Below are positions 1-13,200 of a stretch of DNA of 64,000 bases, piece after piece (the stretch's first letter is position 1; the number at the start of each line of letters is the position of its first letter). Both the position numbers and the translations under genes were made by a program. The notes under the pieces were generated by a model. The model made no database searches. It saw only the letters and a program-made list of their open reading frames with translations, and had not been told where the DNA came from. Source of the stretch: Apoda limacodes (taxonomy: Eukaryota; Arthropoda; Insecta; Lepidoptera; Limacodidae); the NCBI GenBank assembly GCA_946406115.1, contig OX291545.1, forward strand, positions 23,307,153-23,371,152, in the 5' to 3' direction.

Positions 1-240
1 AAGTTTACGAACATAGTCTAACATTAATGCGTATTAACTATAAAACATCTATCTCATTAATAAAATTCCCTATTAATTAACAACTACTTAAGTTATTTAA
101 ACTAAGCATATACCTAATAAAAGAGGCGGCCCCATTTTATCATTATCTAACTGTTCGTATTAATGTTGTTAACGCTTAACTTCACGAGTATACAATTTCG
201 TCGCTGATCTATTATTAGATTTTCAATATTGTTATAGGGG

Positions 241-490
241 CGTTTTGTTGACAAGCATTATACGCATTGAATGCGCTCAATGCTGTCTTATGCGCACATT
301 CGATCGTTCTGTTGACCAATAATTAATGCGCTATGACGTCACTGCCGGACCGCATTCAACGCATTGGCTGCACATGGTCGGGAGGTAGAGTAATGGATGC
401 GCTGTCAAATGGTGAACGGCCATATTGTTAACATTTGAAAAAACAGAACGATTTCAATGCCATAGCTCTTAATGCCGTCAATAGAACGCA
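241..490 (+). mobile_element. MITE, GTTTTGTTGACA family (copy 1)
   Basis: A non-coding repeat of about 250 bp beginning CGTTTTGTTGACAAGCAT and ending near AATGCCGTCAATAGAACG. A clearly related copy lies inverted at 43041-43310. Comparing the copies shows short inverted ends (GTTTTGTTGAC), so it is most likely a miniature DNA transposon. Shared internal blocks include CGCATTCAACGCATTGGCTG and CAGAACGATTTCAATGCC. Confidence 0.6.
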
Positions 491-760
491 CCTTATATTA
501 TAATGCAAAATTAATAGACTTTGGGGCTCAAAGTGGCCGTACACGAACAAACAACTTAAAAAAATAATGGCCATTACATATGAGAAAAAAATATATATAA
601 CTTTGTGATGAAAAATATGTTCTCCAACGATTAATCTAACTTTGGTTGTCACAGTAACTTGTGACATACTTAAAATGAATCAACAAAATTTACGTTATCA
701 TTTCAAAAAACAGCAAATGCTTTGGTCTGCAGCCACTATTGTAGGCGACAGAATTTAAAT

Positions 761-1026
761 TTTATTACAAAATATTAATAAAGTATAATTTGGATAAAGC
801 AATCAAGAAATTTGGAGCGTTCTGTAAAAAGAGTTTTACATAACTTTTTTCCGACTTCGACAATCGCGATAACCAAATATCAGATCTCGTCTTACCTTCG
901 CTACATTTACTTGCCAATGTAAGTTAGCGAAAGCATGGTGATACACACGAATCCACTGATCTATATACTTATACCCAAAAAATGGAGCACTTTTGAAGTC
1001 ACAGTACTAAAAATGTATCTTCTGCT
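761..1026 (-). terminator. usp: usp 3' UTR with candidate poly(A) signal
   Basis: Below the usp stop the first AATAAA on the minus strand is at 766-761, about 260 bases after the stop, with a T/G-rich run some 45-60 bases beyond it. It is a reasonable cleavage signal, but longer 3' UTRs are common in this gene family and cannot be excluded. Confidence 0.4.
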
Positions 1027-1251
1027 TTACATCATGACATTTGTATCCAAAGCAGGTGTGTTGCTACGTAGTGCTTCTCGGATAAAGCTGCCTAGGCTCC
1101 CTTCTTTGCCAATAAGTTGGAAAAAGAACAAATGCTCGTAGCTTTTGAGTGAAATGGAACGCAATGCGGGCAGACGCAGTAACAACGACGCGAAACGACC
1201 TTCTTCCGTGCTGCGAGATCTCCTGCAGTACTCGTCCAGGCTGGTAAACAT
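1027..1251 (-). CDS. usp: usp coding exon 9 (LBD C-terminus, dimer interface, stop)
   Basis: Residues 394-467 and TAA. Reads [14 protein letters not shown], then the helix 9-10 block [20 protein letters not shown] (residues 411-430), the EcR dimerisation surface, and ends ALDTNVMM. The acceptor is TATCCACAG|ATG. The four codons before that ATG in the same open frame are intron, so the ATG is internal, not a start. The C-terminus has no ligand-dependent AF-2 motif, as known for moth USPs. Confidence 0.97.
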   Translation of the reverse strand: MFTSLDEYCRRSRSTEEGRFASLLLRLPALRSISLKSYEHLFFFQLIGKEGSLGSFIREALRSNTPALDTNVMM

Positions 1252-4200
1252 CTGTGGATACACAATAACACCTTAGAGTAGTAAAACCTAAACTTTAAGG
1301 ATCTAGACAAGCCCGTTTGATCCTTTCCTAAACCGACCAAAATGCCTGCTTCTATTTCCTATATATAAATGTCTCGTTTTGAATATTAATATCTATCGAC
1401 TATATTCCATTTCACATAGCATGGTGCGTAACATTTTGTTATTTTGTCTCTGAAAATAGAATATAATTGTATAATTATAAAAATCATACTAGCTGACCGG
1501 GCAGACTTTACCGACTGCAGCGCCATTTGCCAGGCTCATTTGTGAATCTAAACCATCCAGGGTGCCACCCAAACGCATACAAAAAAAATCATTCTAACCT
1601 CCAGCACAAGTAAATTGCAGCGGCTACCCTGCGCAGACTGCTGGAGGTTGACAAGAAGACCATAGCCCTAATCCAGGAGCCGTGGATTAAAGGAAATAAC
1701 ATATGCGGTCTTAACAACATCGGGGGTAAGTTACTACACAAAATCTCGACTAATCAACCGACAACATGCATATACATACCCAGATCAATACCAGCCTTGC
1801 TACTAACCAATTTCTGTTCCAGAGACCTTACAGCTGTAAGGCTTGATACAGGAACGGACAAACAAACGCTAGTGCTAGCCTCTGTCTACATGCCCGGGGA
1901 TGAGGTGATACCGTCTAAGGAGCTGACTTAACTAGTGCAACACTGCGAAGACCATGGCTGGAACATTATAATATCAGCTGACTCAAATGCCCATCACCCT
2001 CTATGGGGGAGCCCAACACTGAACCAACGAGGTGAGTCTCTAACAGAGTATATATTCTCAACTAACCTTTCTATAATTAACAACGGCTCGGAGCCCACTT
2101 TTGTTAATTCCAGATATCAGACGATAGTCGATGTAACTCTCGCATCGAACCATCCTTTGCAGACCACAGGAGAATATGCTATACCATACAAGTGCATGAG
2201 AAGGACGAGCAACCACAACGTAACCCACGTAAGACGGACGTTGCGAGGTTCACGACCCTTCTTCAATATGAGGTAGATATAATCACCTTTAAAGACATGA
2301 CCAACAGCACTGACAACATAGAACATAATATAAACACTAACCACGTGTATCCAACACAGCTACCAGCAAGCCTACACCCCTACAACACCAATCATAGGGG
2401 GAAAGTCTCACTGGTGGGGGCCAGAACTAGAGAGACTCAAACTCAATCTGAAAAGACTCTTTAATCAGCCAAAAACACAAGAACTGAAATAGACTGGGAA
2501 CGATATAAACAAGCCCATTGTCATTACAAGAAACGCATAAGATATCGCAAAGGTGAATCCTGGCGGCGGTTCTGCGACAACATCAATTCCACCAATGAAG
2601 CAGCTAGAGTGAAAAAAATATTATCACAAGATAATAACAAAACTCTGGGCTCAATAAAAAAACAGGATGGTACATATGCGACTTCTGATAGCGAGATAAG
2701 CGAGGTGCTTATCGAAACGCACTTTCCAGGATGTGTAGTCACTGACAACCCAAACTGGGAAAATGTGGAACACAGAGAACCAACCCCTACAGACTGGAAT
2801 ATAGCCAAATCCATAGTCACTGCAGACCAAGATGTGTGGGCAATCGAAAGCTTCCAACCCTTCAAATCTGCTGGCCTGGACAATATATTTCTAGCACTCT
2901 TGAAATGGGGACAAACAAGACTGCCACATCTTGTTGATATATTTAGAGCTTCCATAGCTCACAACTATATATCTCGCCAGTGGAGAGAAGTCAAGGTCAT
3001 ATTTTTACCAAAACCGGGTAAATCTGACTACACACAAGCGAAATCTTACAGGCCAATTAGTCTGACCTCCTTCATGCTGAGGACTCTAGAGAGGCTAACA
3101 GATAGATATCTAAGGGAGGGTGCACTAACGCGCATGCCAATGCACCGCCAACAACATGCTTATAGAAAGGGTAGATCGACAGAATGCTGTCGTAGGAACA
3201 ATAGAAGCCCCCCTCTCTGATAAGCTAATGACACTAGGCGCTTTCATTGACATCGAAGGACCGTTCGACAAAACAAAATTCAACAGCATTAGCCGCTCTC
3301 TTAGTAGATTTGGAGTTGAACAAACCATCAGTGGGTGAATTGATCAACTTCTGAAGCTAAGAGCAGTACAATTTACAGTTAACGCCACCACGAGAGGCAT
3401 TGTAGCCAAAGGCTGCCCACAAGGAGGAGTACTCTCTCCTTTACTGTGGAACATTGTGGTGGACGATCTGCTGAAACGTCTTAACGATAGATGCTACTAC
3501 AGAGTAGGTTACGCGGACGACATTACCATTCTGATGAAAGGCAACTCAGAAAATATTATCTGCACTCGCATGCCACTAGCCAGTAGAATCATGGAAGAGT
3601 GGTGGCACAACCATGAACTGACGGTAAACCCCAACAAAACAGAATTAGTCCTTTTCACAAATAAAAGTAAAATTCAAATAACTACCATGCCAAAACTATT
3701 TGACATTGAGCTTACCCTTTCAAGTGAAGTCAAATACCTTGGGGTAATTTTAGACAACAAACTAAATTGGAGTAAGCATCTAAGCACAAAAATAACCAGG
3801 GCATGTACAACCTTCTGGCAATGCAGAAGACTAATATACAAGAAATGGGGCCTTAAGCCATCCATAACCCTATGGCTTTATACAGCCATAATACGACCCA
3901 TGATAACATATGGTGCAGTAGTTTGGTGGCCCCGAACTCAGTTAAGCACAGTAAAAAACAAACTACAAAGCCTGCAGCGTCTTGCCTGCCTAGCAACCAC
4001 AGGCAGTATGAAAACGACTCCCACGACAGCATTAGAAGTCATTCTCAACCTCAGACCCCTTCATCTTGTTATACAACAAGAAGCTGCCACTGCAGCCATA
4101 CGACTTGAGAAAGTAGGGCTCTGGAAACGGGACGGCAGAATCACTCAAGCACGACTCAAGGAGGCAATAGGAAACGAGCTTCCGATGATAGAGGCGACAT

Positions 4201-7200
4201 GTGACATCATCCCAAAAACGTTTATCTTTGACAAAAAATACCGTATCCAGCTTCATTAGGAAGAAAAGGATAGCTCCGGCATCCATGAAGTCAGGATCTA
4301 CACCGATGGCTCCAAAACGGAATCAGGAACGGGCGCAGGTGTATTTTCCCATGACCTGAACATCAACATATCAACGAGCTTGGGTGCACTCAACATCATC
4401 TTCCAAGCAGAATGTGTTGGGATTACCCGAGCTGCAACAGCGGTCTTGTCTAGAGGCATAAGCGATGCATCGATACGCATCATCTCCGACAGTGCCGCTG
4501 TGCTACAAGCTCTCAACAACAACCGCATCAACAGTGGACTAATCCTGGAGTGTCACTGTGAACTGCAAAAAATTGCATTGAAGAACCGGGTTACTCTTCA
4601 ATGGATACGTGGTCATAGTGGGTCTCTAGGCAATGATGCGGCAGATGAGTTGGCAAAGAGAGGATCGGGCACTAAAATAATGGGACCCGAACCAATTGTA
4701 CCGATACCATTCATCCAACTCAAAACATGGTTACGTGACAGAACCTTACAACAACACAACAAACAGTGGGCAGAACAGACAGACTGCAAACAAACCAAGA
4801 ATGTTCTTACATCCTTGGACGCAAATCTGTCGCACAAACTGTTAAAACTTAGCAGGAACAACCTACGCTACATAGTTGGCATAATAACAGGCGTGAGCGA
4901 CCAACGGACAAAGCTCCTTAAGAATCCACAAACCATGAGAGGGGCGCTGAATAACATCAGATGCCTCCTTAACTTTTGGATGGAGCTGGGATGGTATGAG
5001 TAACCAATGACAGGTATGGTTACCTACGTACAATGGCCCTATTATGAGGCTAAGTGCGGAAAACATAAGTCCAACTAACTAACTAACTGACATACCTACC
5101 CACGTACAGTAGAATTATATATATAAAGATATGTAATAATAAAGATATAATTTGTATCTTCAAAATTACATACTCATTAAATTCTTGTATCTTACGCACC
5201 ATGCTTTTTTATATGGAATATAGTGTTTTTCTCCAGTCCCAGGTTCTCTCGAACCCGCCAATTATCATTTTTGCATTACGATACCAAAACCAAAATCTCG
5301 ATCACAGCGCTACCTACCGGGTCCAATTGTGAGGTAGCTCCCTCAACTCAACTCAAACACTCACAAAAACCGTTTAGATATATATAAATATATATATATA
5401 TATATTTATATATATCTATAATGCTAGGATAAAATGAAGCTAGTTACTGTGTACTTATATCGTGTACACCAGCTATAACAGTCAAATCTGACTTTTGAGA
5501 GCTTTGTGATGTGACTGTGTGTTTTTTAAATACCTTTAATCTGTACCTACTAGTGAAGGTTTAAGCAAGCTCACTTTTTTTTTAATTTTTCTGAATACTA
5601 GAAATATGTTATCATTATATTATCATTACTTTATGTATAATTTATGTAAATAATATTATGATAAGAATACCTTTTCTCGTAGAACATCCACTTCTTGTTT
5701 ATTTTTCAGTCCTTTTATATCTGAAACAAAGGTTTATATCAGGTTAGTATCAGACAAGAGCAATGATCAACATAATTGTAATTTTAATCAACAGAGTTGG
5801 TAACGAAGCATTGGTAGAGGTCAAAGCCATAGTTCTATCTTTTTTGTTTTTTATTTATACTACTAAGGTGGCAAACAAGCACACGGTCCGCCTGATGGTA
5901 AGCGGTCACCGTTGCCTATGGACGCTTGTAACACCAGGGGTATCACTCGCGCGTTGCCAACCCTTCAAAAATCAAATAACTTCTTTCTTGAAGAACCCCA
6001 TACTGTAGTCCTTGGAGAAAACCTTGGCAGGGAGCTCATTCCACAACCCAAGCTTTTGCGGGAGAAATTCTCTGAATCCGCACTGTACGCGACCATTTCG
6101 GTTCTTAAGTATGAGAACGAATTCCCTGCCTATGGCGAGCGGTGCGATGGTAGAAACTAGCCATGGGCATCATTTCGAACAATGTATGGTAGAACATACA
6201 CAGGGAAGCAAAATCTCTCCTCAGATTTAAGGGATCGATACGGCAAGTGAGTTTGGGATCGTCGACACACAGCCCGAGAAGTTAGTTTAGAACCAGACGG
6301 TGCAGTGTAAATTATCCTCAAACATTATAACGCTACTTAAAATACGTTATCATCATATATGCACATTGAAAAGGATCATTTTTTAAAGTGTATTAATAAA
6401 TAACAAAGTTTTTATAGAATTAATTGAATTTTTATATTTAGTAAAAACTGTGGTTATTTAATGATTGATTAACGATTCATTAAACGTAATGGTTTTTGCC
6501 ACTATGGTTAATATGACGATAACGCATTTTGAGTAGCAAAATATTTTTATTTTTAGATATTTATTATGACGATGTTTGTATGGTTAAATTTAAACGGATT
6601 TCACCTAATACCTTTTTACGTTTGCCCCTTTTAAAAACTTGAAACACCTTGTATATAAATTAAATCGACCAGTGGTAACGCCGAAAACGATATGCTAAAT
6701 AAATTAAAAAGCTCTTGTTTGAAGTTATGAAAAAATCAATTTGCAAGAGGAAGTCTCTCCCGACCTCCATGTCACTGTACCACCAAAGCCTAAAATTTCA
6801 TTTCATTCTTAGTTAGCCGTAGTCTTTGATATTAAAAATAACGACAACGTCTAGACAGGCATGGCGCCGAGACTAATCGTATGACTGGCTGGTCACGTCC
6901 CGACTGGCGATATATGAAGACATAGAGTGTAGTCGGTAGCGTTTTTTTCCCACCTCACCACGCTTCGCACTTTACGATTATGTCTAAACGCCTTCGATGG
7001 CCGACTGTATAAATGAAATAAATATTTACGCTATGGTAACACGAAATGGTTGGTAAGTACTTAGAATAGAGGATATCATGATTTGACCTTCTGTTACTAT
7101 ATTTTGTGACGATACTAACCAGGATTCAGCAATATTGTTGCCTTGAGCGCGACGTACTCAGCCTGGTCCATACGCAGCGCGCGCATCTTCAGCGAGAGCT

Positions 7201-10200
7201 CTGACAGCACACGGTCAAAGATCTGACCCACGCCCGCCTGCAGCGCGGAGTTGCGGTGCAAAGTCATGCCTGGAACCAAATATAAGTAAAAATATATACA
7301 TATAAAAAAGTTTTGCGGTTCATAAATTATCTAGATATCTCCTCGCCATCTAGCGGTGGCGTTATTTTCTCTACTTCTATCCCCGCCATTTCAATTGTAT
7401 TTTGTGAGTTTATTTATTAATTTACCTTACATTTTTATTTCTTTACTCGCAAATGTGATGAAAAACCATTGTGTGTAACCCGGGCGATACGGAAATTGCA
7501 AACTCGAGTCAGTCAATTTCGGCCTTAGGCTTCTAAATAGCCTCTTGTTAGTAATTTTCTCTTTTCCACCCTTAATACAAAATGTAATATTAAACTTTTG
7601 TAAGATCTATCGAAAAAATGATTGAAACAATCAAACTTGTAACGGCGATCTTAATTTACTGAGTTCTAAAGAGCCGGAAAAACTCAAAAACTGAGGTCTT
7701 ACAGATCGGTCTTGCAGATTACACACTTGGTTATGTAAAGATGTAATATTGTAGCATATGAAGAAAGCACGTTATAATCAGCTGATCAGAAAAATGGCCA
7801 ACATTTAAGTAATTAACACTTGTGTTTGTCTTGAGTGTGGATGTTTTCTAGATATAATATGTATGTATTCACAAAAAATGAAGTGGTTATTTCTGGATAA
7901 CCATAGCACAAGCATTGCTTAACTTGAGACCGGTGTTATTTACTTAATATTATGAACAGATAAAACATTTTAGTTTTATAATTAACTAGCTTTTTACCAT
8001 GACTTCATCCGCGTGGATTTTTAAAAAAAACTTTTAACTGGTTAACCTACAAACATATAGGAATCCTCATACAGATTTTCACCCCCTATTTTGCCTTCTA
8101 AGCTTTTATTGTAAGACCTAATTTGGGCGTTAGATATATCAATCAGTCATTTTATTCTTTAATGGATAAATACCCGGCATGAGGCACATTAGCTGCGGCG
8201 GCGACGTATTCCGCGTTCCATCACCGTTCTCTCTCTCGTCCTCTAAATACTGAAAACATAACACAACATATTTAAATAGCGATAAATTATTTAAGACCGT
8301 GGGATACAAGTTTTACATACAGATATATTAATTACAGTGGTAACTATCAGATGGATAAAAAAAATCAAGTCACCCCATCATAACAAACAAATCGGCCAAG
8401 TGCGAGTCGGACTCGCGCACGATGGGTTCCGTACCATCATCTATAAAAACGAGCAAAAAAATCACGTATGTTGTATGGGACCCCCCTCAAATATTTGTTT
8501 TTTTCTGTTTTTTAGTATTAGTTGTTATAGCGGCAACAGAAATACATCTTCTGTGAAAATTTCAACTGTCTAACTATAACGGTTCATGAGATACAGTCTG
8601 GTGACAGACGGACGGACGGACGGACGGAGCGAAGCCTTAGTAATAGGGTTCCTAATTACCTTTCAGGTACGGAACCCTAAAAAAGTGGATTTTTATACCA
8701 CCAATGTGGCAATAAACTATCATCAGTCACCCTGATGTGAAGCGGTCACCGTAGCCTTTGCCTGGACTGGTACCATAGTGTAAACTTAAAAGTTAAATAA
8801 TAAATAAGACTCTCCAAGTGTGAGTCGGGCTCGCTTCATTGAGAGGTGGTACGAAACCCTCAGTGAGCGAATTCGACTCGTACCAAGGCCACTAGTAAAA
8901 GTATACAACTCAACGCTTCAGCAAAACATTTACAATTAAGAAATTAAAGAACTGCTGTTAATTTTCATAGGCAGATTTATTCAATATCACGCCAATAAAA
9001 TTAACTTTACAGGGTAATTAAATCAATCTATAATATAATCTGAATCTCTGAAAGGGCTCCAACGATTTTCATGAAATTAAGCATGTGAGGGTTTCGGGGG
9101 CGATAAATCGATCTAGCTAGATTTCATTTTGAGTAAACGTCGTGTTATCCTTGTTTTCAGATAATGATAAAATGAAAAATATGACTCCTCTTGACATCTA
9201 TTGGCGAGTAGTAAAATTATTATTTTTACAGACACAGCAACAGTAAAGCTACTTGACAATAGATGACGTGGTTAAAAAAAACGAGCAAAGCTCGGTGTCC
9301 GGGTGCTGGAAGTTTAATCGTATATTCGATAACAAGATAATAATAAAACTTCAGTTCAAAAATCAAAATGTGTACAAAACTCTGTACTTACCCGGTTTCA
9401 TTAAAACACGTGTCAGAAAATCAATTTGGCACTGCAATAGTTTGGAACCCAAAAATTTACATAAAAATTGTTTTTTTTTATAAATTGGAAAAAGATTGAT
9501 ACACATCACTAAAATAGCGTCTGATGATTGTGGCAAACAAACGCAAAAAACCTGAACTAATATAAAATATAAAATTTTTAGGTTTAGGTACTCAAAAGTT
9601 TTTACCTCCATGGACCTCCATGCGATAGCGAAAAGCAGCAGTTCGTTCCAAGAGGCCTTGATGAGTGTCACCTGATCATCAAGCTCCAGCTGACCAAAAT
9701 GCGGAATGTCACGCGCCCACATCACCAACGCTGCTATCTGTTTGTTGCCTGAAAAGGTACACCACAAGCAATAAGCAAGCTTACTCAGCTTCAACAAAAT
9801 GTACATACATCAGGATATGTAATTTATAGCCTTAACTAAACTTAGCTGAAGTCATTATAAAATAAAAACCTTTACAGTCTCATAAAACAAAAGCATAAAG
9901 AAGACGGATATCGGTGGTGGCCTAGGATTATTCGATTTCACTTTGCGTTCTGAGTGGCGGAGGTTCGAGACTGGCGTGTACCAATGAGTTTTTTTCTTAA
10001 TTTCTCAAGTACGTTAATAATGCACAACACTAGTTTTTCGGTGAAAGAAAACAGTGAGGAAACCTGCATACTTAAAAAAAAGACATACGAGAAGTCCACA
10101 ATCCACACTGGACCCACGTGTGGACTATGGCCCAAATCGCCCTCGCTGAGGGTAGGCCATGCCCCAGCAGTGGGGACGTATGAGGCTGATAAAGGATAAA

Positions 10201-13200
10201 CAAGATAGTCTTCGGTACATTTGTGTATATATGAGAAATATTTTAAACCAGCATCAGAATTTTATCGAAGGGATAATCAGCATCAGTTAGGTAACCTTCC
10301 TTAATACGCCAATAAATGGGGCAAATGGTACAACATGTTCTTCTAAAATGTCTCTGATGTATCGATCTGCTGTCATGGTCCCTCCTGTGACTATCACTAA
10401 CTCCGTGCGAGCTCCCAAACATATCCCTCCCCAAACCATAATCGAGCCGCCACCATAAGCCACTGTGTGTTCAAAATTAGACTGTATGTGTCGTTCTCTT
10501 TTGCGTCTCCATATTCGCTGTCTCCCATCGATCTGTTTTAAAAGAACTCTGCTATCATCAGTAAAGAGAACCTGCTGCCATTCGTTCAAATCCTTTTTTT
10601 GTGTTCCGCTAATTGTGCTGGTGTGTATATAAAAGCACATAATAAATATTTTTTTGTTGTTACTCTTAAGCTTATATATATATATATATATAATACATAT
10701 ATGTAATATATAATTACTTACCCTTTTAGTGTACCTATATCCAATCAAAGTAAGTGCCTTCATTCTAAAAATATTAGAATATGATAGCGTATTATTCGTC
10801 GTGTCGATGTGAAATGAAATGTGCGATAAAACTGTAGCAAGGTTGAAAATAATAGTTGTCTATGAATTATAAATTTTAATTATGGAGTACTTATGACAAT
10901 GAGAAATTAATGAGAGAGTCATGATACAGATTTTTTTCAAAAACAGTGGTAAAGGTTAAACCCTGATATTGATTTTTACTTTTATTATCAAAGTAAAATA
11001 TACAAGAACCCACATTTGAATGGAAACCCAATAAAAAAAATTACAACTCATACAAAGGGTATAATGATGTAATGTATAATATATAATGAGTTTTACAGTA
11101 TGTGGGAGTTGGTTAACAAGGATGCAAGGATTTTATAAATATTGCAATGGTTGGAATATCCTTTAATTTGTAGCAAACACTTAGCATCAGCTCGCGTGTC
11201 TGTAGTACATAAGCGGTTTAGTAATACCATATATACATATGATTGACGAAACGTACAATGGATAATTCGGATAATCCATTGCCGCGTCGGTAAAGAATGA
11301 TAGATCACATTTTGATCAACCGACAACTTATGTACCTAAGCCTATAGAAGATAACCACGTCGATATCCACGCAGGAAACCAATAAGGTCTAACGACAATT
11401 GAACATAATTGGATTCTTAGCAACGTGTTCATTGAAAGATAAGTAGTATTTTATTTATGAACTAGTAACACGCTGCCGATACACACGGGATTACTAGACT
11501 AACCTGTTAACCATAACAGTCAGCCAGTCAAATCAATTTCAACTCGATAAAAAAAATCTCAATTAATTAAACCAGATGGATTTTTATTAAAAGTTTGATT
11601 GCGAACCAGTGTAATATTTAGCCAAACAAGAGGTTAATATTTCAAACAGTTAAAGTATTTTTATACAAAATTTATATTATCCGAAGTTCTGACTTTAGCT
11701 GCACTGCTGCGCTTATATGGTATCACTGGATGTTAACTGATATTTCGTGTAAATTGCATTAAAGTTTTCACATTCTTATAAAGTGGGTTTTCAAGATTAT
11801 TTACTGATTAAAATAAACAAAAACAGCTTACTGTATAAAAAGGTTTTTTTTACGACTATACACTACCTATTTCAAGATTCGATTAAGATAGTAGAGCAAC
11901 TATGACGAAGCAAATTAAAATGGTTTGGATAAAAATGGCGTCATCAAAGTGATCTGATGATGAAGCCGGAAGAAGGGCACCGGAACTCCGTAATTAAACA
12001 ACGTACTTCTCCTTGCCGTGTTTGGACTTATTGGATGAGTTTAATGGTAACATCCCGCGTTCAAATTGCGCTTCTTGAATTATCCGTTTTACGCTACTTA
12101 GGTGTGGGGGGCGTATTTGTCAGTAGACAGATTTCGTAGCCTCGATATCTTTATGTCTATCCATTCGACGTTTGATTATTTTAGGGTACCGTAGGCAAAT
12201 GTTAAAATTGTACTTAGAAGAAACTTTGTTTTTTATATCGACTTTGATGATCAACTCAAACAACCAACCAACAATCAAATCAACTAGAATGTGATACTTA
12301 AAATGCAACTAAGGAAAAATTAATCCGACTTTCAAATTACATCCTAAAGCACAAATTCTAACAGAACATTAAACTAGGTACGTGTTTTCTTCGTTTTGAA
12401 GTCGAATGCCAGAAAATACCTCAAAATTGCGGTAAAGATGCGAATTGTCTCTTGGTACTATCGATTTTTTTTTTATTTAGTTACCATAGTACAGGAGAAA
12501 CCCCGTTTTCTTTTAAAATTTGAAACACATACCTACTAATCAGTAACTAATAATATCAGTGATCCTATCACTCTCTGAAAGTCTGTCAGTGTGCTTGTAT
12601 GTTTATTATTTCTTCACGCTCAAACGACTAAACCAAATTTTGATGTTTAGCATGGAGTAAGCTGACACCCTGGATTAACAAATAGGCTACTTTTTATCCC
12701 GAATAATTCAAAAGTTCCCTCGTGAATAACTATAACTGAGCTTAGACTAACTATGGTTACAGCTATAGCAAACTTAATTAGTATAATTAAGAAGTTCCAC
12801 GCCGATAACCAACTTTAGGGCGGGAGATGTGGTTATTTATAATAGAATCACTGATCACTGATCTATCCATTTTACTTAAATATATAAAAAAGCTGTTAAC
12901 TGTAACAATTCGAACTATGTAATAGTTTTATATTTTAATCAAAGATAAATCGACAGATGACTGGAAATCGTTTATTTTTTTTTTGGCCTTCCAAATAAAG
13001 AAAAATGGTTGGGCAGACTGACGTTTTTATTAGGATCAGTTAAAATTTTAATATTTTATACCGTGTAAGGCTCATTATAGCTACCAAAAACCTTAGTAAG
13101 GGAATAGGGATTTCAGAAGGAATTTTAATTATTTCAGTAAAAAAATATATTTTAATTCAACCTTTAATTCTATTTTAAAATTATAATAGCACATGTTTCG

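Noticed and set aside
1092..1340. 82-codon minus-strand frame over usp exon 9
   Set aside because: Shadow frame of the true exon 9 reading.
8607..8627. (GGAC)n run as a CRISPR-like or regulatory array
   Set aside because: Simple microsatellite inside a dispersed repeat; no spacers.
9363..9605. Open frame continuing past usp exon 5 (KTFEYLNLK...)
   Set aside because: It runs through a good GT donor and loses all similarity to the receptor; intronic readthrough.
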